Assembly: GCA_016292015.1 (NCBI GenBank)
Contig: JAEEZY010000027.1
Span: forward strand, 162,728 to 226,727
Direction of reading: 5' to 3'
Source of the DNA: Bacteroidales bacterium
GTDB lineage: Bacteria > Bacteroidota > Bacteroidia > Bacteroidales > P3
DNA: 64,000 nt
The notes under the pieces were generated by a model. It was not told the origin of the DNA. It searched no databases and saw only the letters and a program-made list of their open reading frames with translations. Shown here piece by piece: positions 51,637 through 58,180 of the stretch (the first letter of the stretch is position 1; each line of letters opens with the position of its first letter). The position numbers and the translations under genes are program-made.

Positions 51637-52689
51637 AAAACTCACCACGCTCCCCGACGCAATCTTCTGCGTACCGTCTGTCACCACAATGTCGCCCTTC
51701 TCGAGCCCCTCTGTCACCAGCACTCCGTTCGCCGTAAGGTCGCCTATCGTCACCGCACACCGCTCCACTCTGTTGCTGTCCGTCACCTTCCACACATACC
51801 TCTGCCCGTCGTTCCCTATCTGCACCGCTCTGTTCGGCACCATGAGCCTCGTGCCGCCCGTCGCCTGCTCTCGGTGGCTTGCCGACCCGCTCATCTTCAC
51901 CCTGCACACCATACCTGGCAGCACCCGCTTCATCTCTTCCTTCGACGCCAGCAACCGCACCCTCACCAGATACGAGTGGCTCACCGCGTCGGCCGTGATG
52001 TCCTTCTCATCTACAACCCCCTTCAGCCGCAGGCTGTCGGCCGCGTTCACCGTCACATCCACCGTGTCTCCCTTCCCTATGTTCGTTATGTCCGCCTCGG
52101 GCACACTCATCTTCACGCACAGCTGCGTCAAATCAATCAGCCGCACCACCGGCTGCATCGGCGACACCGTCGCTCCCACCTCCACATATCTCTTGCCCAC
52201 CGTCGCACTCATCGGCGCCCTCAAGCTGCAATCCGTCAGGTTCTTCTGCGCCACCTCGTACAGCGAGCGCGCCTGGTTCAGCTGCGTCTGCACCTCTATC
52301 CACTTCACCTCCGGCAGGCTCCCCTTGTCATACACCATCTTCGCCCTCCTGTATCCGTCCTCCGCCCTCGACAGCGTCGCCTTCGCCGCCTCATACGAGC
52401 TCGCCGCCGCCGTATTCTCCATCGTCGCTATCACTTGCCCCTTCGCCACCTTGTCCCCCTCCTTCACTCGCAGCGTCGCCACTCTCCCCACCGTCCCGAA
52501 GCTCACATCCACCGTCGAGGCTCCTTCCACGTTACCCACATATTCCGCCATCGCGCCGCTTGCGTGTCCGTCGTCTATCCGTATCACTCCCACCTTCACC
52601 ACGCGCTCCGTCGCCTCCTCCGCCGGCTTAAAGTGACTGCATGCCGTCATCGCCGCTGCCAGTAATATGACCCACAAGTATTTTTTCAT
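51634..52689 (-). CDS. RND efflux periplasmic adaptor (membrane fusion lipoprotein)
   Basis: A 351-residue adaptor starting at 52689 (MKKYLWVILLAAAMTACSHF), with lipobox MTAC (Cys17); the longer frame to 52722 adds only a poor N-terminus. Domains: lipoyl half-motif GTVGRVATLRVKEGDKVAKGQVIATM, helical hairpin (SSYEAAKATLSRAEDGYRRAKMVYDKGSLPEVKWIEVQ), second lipoyl half (CSLRAPMSATVGKRYVEVGATVSPMQPVVRLID), beta-barrel, and membrane-proximal end (GLEKGDIVVTDGTQKIASGSVVSF). It links the pump to the TolC-like channel. First gene of the efflux operon; no regulator is adjacent. Confidence 0.93.
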   Translation of the reverse strand: MKKYLWVILLAAAMTACSHFKPAEEATERVVKVGVIRIDDGHASGAMAEYVGNVEGASTVDVSFGTVGRVATLRVKEGDKVAKGQVIATMENTAAASSYEAAKATLSRAEDGYRRAKMVYDKGSLPEVKWIEVQTQLNQARSLYEVAQKNLTDCSLRAPMSATVGKRYVEVGATVSPMQPVVRLIDLTQLCVKMSVPEADITNIGKGDTVDVTVNAADSLRLKGVVDEKDITADAVSHSYLVRVRLLASKEEMKRVLPGMVCRVKMSGSASHREQATGGTRLMVPNRAVQIGNDGQRYVWKVTDSNRVERCAVTIGDLTANGVLVTEGLEKGDIVVTDGTQKIASGSVVSF

Positions 52690-53153
52690 AATTTTTACCA
52701 ATCGTTTTATAATAATATACACTTAAACGAAACAACCCCCACTTTTGTTACCATCAATCGTATCTTTTATCTCCCTAAAACCGCGTAACGCCTGTACTTT
52801 CACTCTCCAATCACAACCCAGCACTCCAATCCTCGCGCAAACCAGGGTCAAACTAAATCAGGAAAGCACAATTACCATTTGTTTATGGCTCTCCTAAAAA
52901 GGAGTAGATGGTTCGTGGTAGTTTTGGGAGAGGATTTTGCGGGGTCGGGAGTATCTGCTGGTTTATAGGGCGGCCAGTGAGCCCTCAGCGAGTGATGCAC
53001 CTACAAATGATTCCTAAAAAAAACGGCAAGCGTCTCTTGACGCTTGCCTATAGGGATAAGCCATTGGCATCCCTCGTTCTCAACCTTGACGCTGCAACAC
53101 ATCATCGGCGAGGAACGGCTTTCCACGCCGTATTGTTGTCGGTCCTATATCTA
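52690..53153. other. Spacer upstream of the RND operon
   Basis: 464 bp without a credible gene. It contains a terminator at 53025-53048 belonging to the lipoprotein gene at 53154. No TAnnTTTG element was found for the efflux operon. A plus-strand open frame at 52908-53312 overlaps the lipoprotein gene and terminator and is not coding-like. Confidence 0.75.
53025..53048 (-). terminator. Rho-independent terminator of the sigma-factor operon
   Basis: A perfect 10-bp stem (GGCAAGCGTC with its complement) and a 4-nt loop, followed on the minus strand by GTTTTTTTTAGG. It lies 105 bp past the last lipoprotein stop. Confidence 0.93.
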
Positions 53154-53831
53154 TTATTTGCCAAGCAAGGCGGTGGCGTGGAAAAACAGGCTGAGGAGAT
53201 CCTCGTCCGAGTCGTAGAAACAGAGACAAACGGTGCGCTCGTCGTCGTTGGCTACCATAATGTGATTTGTTCCTACGTGTTTGGCGGCATCCTTTACCAG
53301 GTCGCTCTTTAGGAGTTGACACCGCAGGTTTTCGAGTTGTTTGTCGGTCTTCACATCGGTCTTTTCTTCCTTCAGTTTGCCATTTTCATACACGATGGTT
53401 TTGGTCACTGCCACCGCACTGTCGTACTTCACCTCGGGCAGCATGTAGCGTGTGCCAGAGGGTAGCAGGGTGCTTATCACGCTGCTGGTGGCCGAGCTGT
53501 CTGCGGCTGTGTGTACAATGGAGATACTGCGCGTGGTGGAGCTGACCTTGACGGAGGTGTCGGGAAGATTTGATTGTTTGAGCACCTGACCAATTAGGCT
53601 GTCGGTGCCGAGCGGCGAAAGCTCCGCCTTCAGTGCCTGCCACTTGGCGTCGTTCTTGGCGGTTATCCACACTAGGGAGACTCCATGTCTATGCTTGATT
53701 TTGGCCGTATATCCCCGTCGCGAGGTGTAGCGGTTATAGATCTCACGGGCCGCCTTTGAGTCGTCGGTCGCGGCTGCTGCCCACTGGCATCCCGCCAGCA
53801 TGAGCAGCATTGCAATAATGATGCGTTTCAT
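53154..53831 (-). CDS. Lipoprotein of the sigma-factor operon (second copy)
   Basis: A 225-residue protein: MKRIIIAMLLMLAGCQWAAAAT, with a usable lipobox LAGC (Cys15). The mature sequence starts DDSKAAREIYNRYTSRRGYTAKIKHR, similar in layout to the preceding gene (EATSAAKEVYLQYAGRKDLTVALIG), and ends DDERTVCLCFYDSDEDLLSLFFHATALLGK. Such small beta/helix proteins after ECF sigma and anti-sigma genes resemble the DUF4252-type group of Bacteroidota, but I cannot confirm the family. Probably a target or sensor of the sigma pathway. Confidence 0.68.
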   Translation of the reverse strand: MKRIIIAMLLMLAGCQWAAAATDDSKAAREIYNRYTSRRGYTAKIKHRHGVSLVWITAKNDAKWQALKAELSPLGTDSLIGQVLKQSNLPDTSVKVSSTTRSISIVHTAADSSATSSVISTLLPSGTRYMLPEVKYDSAVAVTKTIVYENGKLKEEKTDVKTDKQLENLRCQLLKSDLVKDAAKHVGTNHIMVANDDERTVCLCFYDSDEDLLSLFFHATALLGK

Positions 53832-53836
53832 TGTTG

Positions 53837-54520
53837 TTAATGTGTTAGGGTTATTGTGTTTATGATTTGCGAAAGTTCTTCCTTGGTTGAGTAGAAGAAA
53901 AGCCAGATAGTGAGGCTGGGACTGTCGTCGTGGATGAGGTAGCCGCAGTTGCCGTGTTCGGTGGCAGTGTGGAGGAGACGGTCGTTAGTGATGGGCAGTT
54001 GGAGGCTGTGGATACCGTGGGAGGGATGACCGCTGACGTTGGTCGAGGAGTCAATAAGCACGCCGTTGTCCCAGTGCTCGCTGTGAACGTACGAGTAGGC
54101 GGTGTCAACTATACTGCTGCCGTTCTTGCTGCGCACCAGCGAGTCGAGGAGGTTGGTGAAGATTCCGCCGACAGCACTGGCAATCTGCAGGGAGTCTATG
54201 TCGCCGCAGAAGCGCAGTGAGTCGGCGGTGAAGGAGACGCTCTTGAGCGAGGAGACCCTTGCCGAATCCAACGCAGCAGCGTCCACACTCTTGCCGACGC
54301 CGAACTCCTCGCACAGACGCAGCCAGCTCTCGGCATCCTGCGCTTGCAGCATAACGGCATTGTAGCCTTGGTAGTCGCCAATTAAGGCCACAGTCAGGTC
54401 CTTGCGACCGGCGTATTGCAAATAGACCTCCTTCGCCGCCGAGGTAGCCTCGGGCAGGTTTGCTTCGCGCTGGCAGGCGGCCAGCAGGAGCAGTAAAAAT
54501 GGGAGTATCAGTTGTTTCAT
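53837..54520 (-). CDS. Lipoprotein of the sigma-factor operon (first copy)
   Basis: A 227-residue lipoprotein: MKQLILPFLLLLLAACQREANLPE with lipobox LAAC (Cys16). It shares with the downstream protein a common layout: SAAKEVYLQYAGRKDLTVALIGDYQGYNAVML, a middle region with many Ser/Asp, and a hydrophobic last strand (SPSLTIWLFFYSTKEELSQIINTITL). Its ATG overlaps the anti-sigma stop (ATGA), which implies translational coupling. Function unknown; context suggests an envelope-stress regulon component. Confidence 0.68.
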   Translation of the reverse strand: MKQLILPFLLLLLAACQREANLPEATSAAKEVYLQYAGRKDLTVALIGDYQGYNAVMLQAQDAESWLRLCEEFGVGKSVDAAALDSARVSSLKSVSFTADSLRFCGDIDSLQIASAVGGIFTNLLDSLVRSKNGSSIVDTAYSYVHSEHWDNGVLIDSSTNVSGHPSHGIHSLQLPITNDRLLHTATEHGNCGYLIHDDSPSLTIWLFFYSTKEELSQIINTITLTH

Positions 54521-54861
54521 TTTATAATACTTTTAAAGGTTTCCAAAGTGCCCTCAGGTGAGCAGCCATTGTTGCAGGCGTAGTAGAGATGTTCGCCGTT
54601 GATGTCCACCGAAGCGATGCTGTCGTTGGCTCGGGTAGGCATATTCAATGGTATTAGCACAGCCACGAGGCAAGCGGCAGCGGCCACAGAAGGCCAGAGC
54701 CATTTGGTATGTGTGACTCTCGACTGATGTTCGTTCGGGATGATCTTCTCGTTCCACACCACGCTGCGGATTTCCCTGTCCAGTTCCGCATCGCTGTAGG
54801 GACAGCGGACGTTCTTCAGCTCGTCGCCGTATCGTTCTAATTGCTTGTCAAAATCTCTCAT
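54517..54861 (-). CDS. Probable anti-sigma factor (single membrane helix)
   Basis: A 114-residue protein with a cytoplasmic acidic/basic N-terminal part (residues 1-52, MRDFDKQLERYGDELKNVRCP), one membrane helix (WLWPSVAAAACLVAVLIPLNM, about 54-74) and a short periplasmic end with two Cys (YYACNNGCSPEG). Size, topology and position directly after an ECF sigma gene fit an anti-sigma factor. No zinc HxxxCxxC motif is seen. It overlaps the next lipoprotein gene by 4 bp. Confidence 0.72.
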   Translation of the reverse strand: MRDFDKQLERYGDELKNVRCPYSDAELDREIRSVVWNEKIIPNEHQSRVTHTKWLWPSVAAAACLVAVLIPLNMPTRANDSIASVDINGEHLYYACNNGCSPEGTLETFKSIIK

Positions 54862-54883
54862 ATCTTTAATTTTAGCTTTTGTA

Positions 54884-54918
54884 TTATCTATTCACTAATC
54901 ACTATCCACCAGTCACTA
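54884..54918 (-). repeat. 7-bp array, stop-anchored (sigma-anti-sigma junction)
   Basis: On the minus strand from the sigma stop codon: TAGTGAC, TGGTGGA, TAGTGAT, TAGTGAA, TAGATAA. Phase again set by the stop codon. It ends 22 bp before the anti-sigma start. Confidence 0.85.
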
Positions 54919-55386
54919 ATTACCATAAAGTTTGCGTAATCTTCGCAGGGCGCGGGTCAGCCTCATGCTCACCGCCGCGATGCTTAGTCCCGTTATCTTG
55001 GATATTTCCTTGTAGCCGTAGCCTTGTGCATGAGCCTTGATGATGGTGCGGTCTGGTTCCGGCGTGGCCTCAATCAGTTCCACAAGGTCTCGGTAGTCAT
55101 CGTCGCGGTAACTGGGGTCATGTCCCTCTGGCGGCGATGCCGTCGGCTGGTTGCCCATCTTTCGCACCAGCGAGTTCATCGTATTGGTTGCTATGCGGTA
55201 AACCCAGGTGCTCTCCGAACTGCGCTGGTCGAAAGTCCCGAAGCCTCGCCACAGGTCGCACAGCACCTCATGGAATGCGTCCTCCATCGTCCACGCCGCA
55301 CTTAACCTATAGCTGCTGCACACCCGCCAAATTAAGTTCTGCTGTCTGTGTATAAGGTTTTTGAATGTTTTTTCGTCCAACTCCAT
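54916..55386 (-). CDS. ECF RNA polymerase sigma factor
   Basis: A 156-residue sigma-70 family factor of the extracytoplasmic-function type. Region 2: SAAWTMEDAFHEVLCDLWRGFGTFDQRSSESTWVYRIATNTMNSLVRK (residues about 28-75). Region 4: DRTIIKAHAQGYGYKEISKITGLSIAAVSMRLTRALRRLRK (about 112-152), a clear helix-turn-helix. It heads an operon with an anti-sigma factor and two lipoproteins. The target promoters and the signal are unknown. It is divergent from the methionine sulfoxide reductase gene. Confidence 0.93.
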   Translation of the reverse strand: MELDEKTFKNLIHRQQNLIWRVCSSYRLSAAWTMEDAFHEVLCDLWRGFGTFDQRSSESTWVYRIATNTMNSLVRKMGNQPTASPPEGHDPSYRDDDYRDLVELIEATPEPDRTIIKAHAQGYGYKEISKITGLSIAAVSMRLTRALRRLRKLYGN

Positions 55387-55569
55387 GGTAATTATAAAAC
55401 GATTGCCGTTTTGTGTTGTTACTACATATTAGACGCAGTGAGAATTAGAATCACAACATGAGGGGTGAATTTTTTTTGATTGTCCAACCTGCACACCAAC
55501 CCCTACACACCAAGCTCCGCCCCCCCCCAAAAAAAAAACCGCACACCTCATCTCTGACATATCCATATG

Positions 55570-55624
55570 TAAGAGGAAACCTAAAGGGGTCCTAGATGGG
55601 TCACGAATGGGTCCTAAATAGAGA
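55570..55624 (+). repeat. 11-bp periodic array, 5 units
   Basis: TAAGAGGAAAC, CTAAAGGGGTC, CTAGATGGGTC, ACGAATGGGTC, CTAAATAGAGA. The first unit differs by one base from the first unit of the 33711 array (TAAGGGGAAAC). Confidence 0.7.
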
Positions 55625-55852
55625 ACGTTCCTGAATCGTTTTTGATTCGGGAGTGATACCTTTTTATTCGCTGTTAAGTGTTCAGTTACAAGTACTTGCG
55701 GATTACAAATTTGATTTTGCAAAATAACGTGTCCCGCAGGCATGGTCTAAAATGCTGAAATATATCCCTTTGCAATATTTCATACTATTCATTTCGACAC
55801 TACAAAAATATAAATATCTCGCAAAATAAAAAAATGAAAAAGAAATAAAATG

Positions 55853-55860
55853 TAACTTTG
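55853..55860 (+). promoter_or_regulatory. -7 element of the Msr fusion gene
   Basis: TAACTTTG matches TAnnTTTG, 29 bp before the start codon; a leader of about 22 nt would follow. No TTTG at -33; the upstream is A-rich. Confidence 0.6.
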
Positions 55861-55889
55861 CACCCGTAAACAATCTTCACCTCAAACCT

Positions 55890-56921
55890 ATGGATACAAA
55901 CTCCGCCTCTGCGAAATCCCAACAATACCAGCTTTTCCTGCAGCAGGTCAGCCAGTTCGCTGCCGACCCCATCGACCTCACCTCTCTGCTCGCCAACACC
56001 GCCGCCTTGCTTCACCACACTTTCGGCTTCTGGTGGACGGGCTTCTACCGCGTCGCCGGCGACGAACTCGTTCTCTCCGCCTTCCAAGGCCCCGTCGCCT
56101 GCACCAACATCCCTTACGGCAAGGGCGTCTGTGGCACCGCCTGGAAAGAATCCCGCACCATCGTCGTCCCCGACGTCGAGCAATTCCCCGGCCACATCGC
56201 CTGCAGCTCCCAATCCCGCAGCGAAATAGTAGTCCCAATCTTCTCAACCCCAAACACTAACGCACTAACGCAATCACACAATAACGCACTAACGCAATCC
56301 CCTTGGGCTGTCCTCGACATCGACAGCGCTCAACTCAACACCTTCGACGACACCGACCGCCTCTGTCTCGAACAGCTGGCCGACATCCTCTCCAACGCCT
56401 ATGCCTCGCTCCGTTCGCCCATACGCGACATCTACCTCGCGGGTGGTTGCTTCTGGGGCACCCAGCACTACCTCTCCCTCCTTCGTGGCGTCCTTCACGC
56501 CGAAGCCGGCTACGCCAACGGCTCCATCCCCAACCCATCCTACGAGCAGGTATATACCGACTCCACTGGCTATGCCGAAACCGTCCACGTCCGCTACGAC
56601 GCTTCTGTCTTGCCTCTATCCAAGCTCCTCGAGATGTTCTTCAAAACCATCGACCCCACCTCGCTCAACCGTCAGGCTCACGACATCGGCACTCGCTACC
56701 GCACGGGCATCTACTTCTCCGACCCCGACGACCTCCCGGTCATTCGCCATTCCTTAAAAAAACTCGCCAATAACTACTCCGACCCCCTTGTCGTCGAAGT
56801 CACCCCTCTCACCGCCTTCTACCTCGCCGAGGAATACCATCAGGATTACCTCCAAAAACATCCCGACGGCTACTGCCACATTCCGCTCGACCTCATCAAC
56901 GAGGTGAAAAACAGCCGTTGA
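55890..56921 (+). CDS. Fusion of free-methionine-R-sulfoxide reductase and MsrA
   Basis: A 343-residue two-domain repair enzyme. Residues 1-175 are a GAF-fold free-Met-(R)-sulfoxide reductase: Cys71, Cys81 and Cys105 (GPVACTNIP, GKGVCGTAW, HIACSSQSRSEIVVPI) have the same 10 and 24 residue spacing as the three functional Cys of the E. coli enzyme, and VLDIDS is present. Residues 180-343 are MsrA, with the catalytic Cys187 in AGGCFWG and conserved GYANG, YAETVHVRYD and YHQDYLQKHP. Together they would reduce free Met-R-oxide and both free and protein Met-S-oxide. Residues about 119-137 are coded by an 8-bp repeat array inserted in a loop between two strands of the GAF fold. Confidence 0.93.
   Translation: MDTNSASAKSQQYQLFLQQVSQFAADPIDLTSLLANTAALLHHTFGFWWTGFYRVAGDELVLSAFQGPVACTNIPYGKGVCGTAWKESRTIVVPDVEQFPGHIACSSQSRSEIVVPIFSTPNTNALTQSHNNALTQSPWAVLDIDSAQLNTFDDTDRLCLEQLADILSNAYASLRSPIRDIYLAGGCFWGTQHYLSLLRGVLHAEAGYANGSIPNPSYEQVYTDSTGYAETVHVRYDASVLPLSKLLEMFFKTIDPTSLNRQAHDIGTRYRTGIYFSDPDDLPVIRHSLKKLANNYSDPLVVEVTPLTAFYLAEEYHQDYLQKHPDGYCHIPLDLINEVKNSR
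56255..56302 (+). repeat. 8-bp array inside the Msr fusion gene
   Basis: Six 8-mers: CACTAACG, CACTAACG, CAATCACA, CAATAACG, CACTAACG, CAATCCCC. 48 bp, so the frame is kept; they code for a loop that reads TNALTQSHNNALTQSP. Confidence 0.88.
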
Positions 56922-57665
56922 CTACTGTCGGCTAAACGCTATCTCCTTAATCTCACACTCGATTTTCCTCCCGTCGTTTGTCGTCAGCTGCAGGTGTCCC
57001 CACTGCGACACTCCTGTGATTGTCGCACTGATTGTTTCTCCTCGATAGACATACCTGCTTTCTTCTCCTAGATACATCATCCTCTTCATATATTCTTCGT
57101 CGATAGGGTTTCCCTCTGCCTGCTGTCCTGTCTTCGCCAACTGCTCATATCTCTTTCGCAGGCTCTCCAGCAGCCTCTCCAGCATCCCTCTCAGCTCATA
57201 CTCTCTTCCCGTCAGCAGTTGCAACGATGTGGCGTTGGGTGCTCCTTCTCCAAACTCTGTCTGGTTTATGTTCACTCCTATTCCGCACACCGCTGTCTCG
57301 TACCGTTCCCCTATCTTGTTCTCTACCAGTATGCCGCATATCTTCTTCCCTTCGGCATAAATGTCGTTGGGCCATTTTATCTCCACTCGCTTGCTGTCGG
57401 CTTCGTCCATTACCCAGTCGCTCACTCCGAGCGCTAGCGCCTTCGTCAACTCATACTGCCGCCTCGCCGGCAGAAACACTGGGTGCAACACCACGCTGAA
57501 CGTCAGGTTCTTCCCTCCTTCGCTCTCCCATCGGTTCCCTCGTTGCCCTCGTCCGGCTGTCTGTCTGTGCGCCCACACGGTGGTGAAATCCTCCACGCTC
57601 CCTAGGTCCAACCCTCCGCAGTATCCGTTGGTTGACTCCAGCTCTTCGAATTCTATTATCTTCAT
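56922..57665 (-). CDS. birA: Biotin--[acetyl-CoA-carboxylase] ligase
   Basis: A 247-residue biotin protein ligase, attaching biotin to carboxylase carrier proteins. I chose the start at 57665 (MKIIEFEELESTNGY): the longer frame to 57743 would begin inside the -7 element of the promoter. ESTN, TAGRGQRGNRWES (biotinyl-AMP loop), KWPNDIYAEGKKICGILVEN and GIGVNIN are conserved. There is no N-terminal helix-turn-helix, so it is the monofunctional type without repressor activity. It ends directly against the convergent Msr fusion gene. Confidence 0.94.
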   Translation of the reverse strand: MKIIEFEELESTNGYCGGLDLGSVEDFTTVWAHRQTAGRGQRGNRWESEGGKNLTFSVVLHPVFLPARRQYELTKALALGVSDWVMDEADSKRVEIKWPNDIYAEGKKICGILVENKIGERYETAVCGIGVNINQTEFGEGAPNATSLQLLTGREYELRGMLERLLESLRKRYEQLAKTGQQAEGNPIDEEYMKRMMYLGEESRYVYRGETISATITGVSQWGHLQLTTNDGRKIECEIKEIAFSRQ

Positions 57666-57740
57666 AAGTCTGTCAGCTCGTACGCTATTGTGTTGATTAC
57701 TATCTGTTTCCCTCTGTTGGCATAAATCCTTGGCTGCATA

Positions 57741-57748
57741 CAAAAGTA
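57741..57748 (-). promoter_or_regulatory. -7 element of birA
   Basis: The minus strand reads TACTTTTG (TAnnTTTG), 75 bp before the chosen birA start. The -33 TTTG is not clear. Confidence 0.5.
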
Positions 57749-57783
57749 CTCATTTTAAGGAAATCCCCCTGATTAATGCCCCC

Positions 57784-57846
57784 GAATTCTACAAATCCTC
57801 TGAATCTTCTGAATTCTCCAATAACTCCGAATCCTCCAATAACTCA
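57784..57846 (+). repeat. 9-bp periodic array, 7 units
   Basis: GAATTCTAC, AAATCCTCT, GAATCTTCT, GAATTCTCC, AATAACTCC, GAATCCTCC, AATAACTCA. A noncoding array between a terminator and the birA promoter. Confidence 0.8.
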
Positions 57847-57888
57847 ATCCTCCGATACCCCTCCCGACGACTCTCCCATAATCGGAAA

Positions 57889-57912
57889 ACCCGTACCCCT
57901 TTCGGGATACGG
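57889..57912 (-). terminator. Hairpin terminator downstream of the acyl-CoA synthetase gene
   Basis: A 9-bp stem with one mismatch (arms CCCGTACCC and GGATACGGG), followed on the minus strand by TTTTCC. It lies beyond the MITE-like element, 264 bp from the stop codon, as if the element had been inserted between gene and terminator. Confidence 0.65.
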
Positions 57913-57968
57913 GCTCCTTGAAACACACGCGTTTATCAATAGGGACTATTGATCTAATGTAGAGGAAT

Positions 57969-58180
57969 CTTAGAAACTGTTTAAATTTGATTGATGAATT
58001 TTATTATGCACATGGGCGAGCAGATTTTTTGCCTTATCGAAGGCATGAAGAAATGCCAGTGGCATTTCGATAGCGAAGCGGAGAACCCCAGGGTGTCCAT
58101 TGTAACTGAGAGAAGGTGGGAAATATGCCGTTCAGGTGCTTTAAGGAAAACATTGAATTAAATTAAAACAGTTTCTTAGC
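57969..58180. mobile_element. MITE-like element with 25-bp terminal inverted repeats
   Basis: The left end reads AGAAACTGTTTAAATTTGAT and the right end, inverted, AGAAACTGTTTTAATTTAAT: about 24-25 bp with three or four mismatches, spaced about 210 bp apart. The interior is noncoding and holds a compound hairpin at 58035-58072 (outer arms TATCGAA/TTCGATA, inner GAAATGCC/GGCATTTC). The right end overlaps the stop codon of the acyl-CoA synthetase gene. Its outer 16 bp recur alone at 29010-29025. No transposase gene is in the window. Confidence 0.6.

Larger units (their letters stand above)
55387..55889. other. Divergent spacer between the sigma factor and the Msr fusion
   Basis: 503 bp without a gene. 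It holds a run of nine C followed by ten A (55520-55538), a short 11-bp array (55570-55624), a small hairpin (55633-55649, GAATC arms) and the promoter element of the Msr gene (55853-55860). Confidence 0.8.
57666..58175. other. Spacer between birA and the acyl-CoA synthetase gene
   Basis: 510 bp without a gene. In order: birA leader and promoter element, a 9-bp array (57784-57846), a hairpin terminator (57889-57912), and a MITE-like element (57969-58180). Confidence 0.8.

Noticed and set aside
52908..53312. 134-codon open frame on the plus strand near the RND operon
   Set aside because: It overlaps a strong terminator and the 3' end of a lipoprotein gene, and its sequence shows no protein family.
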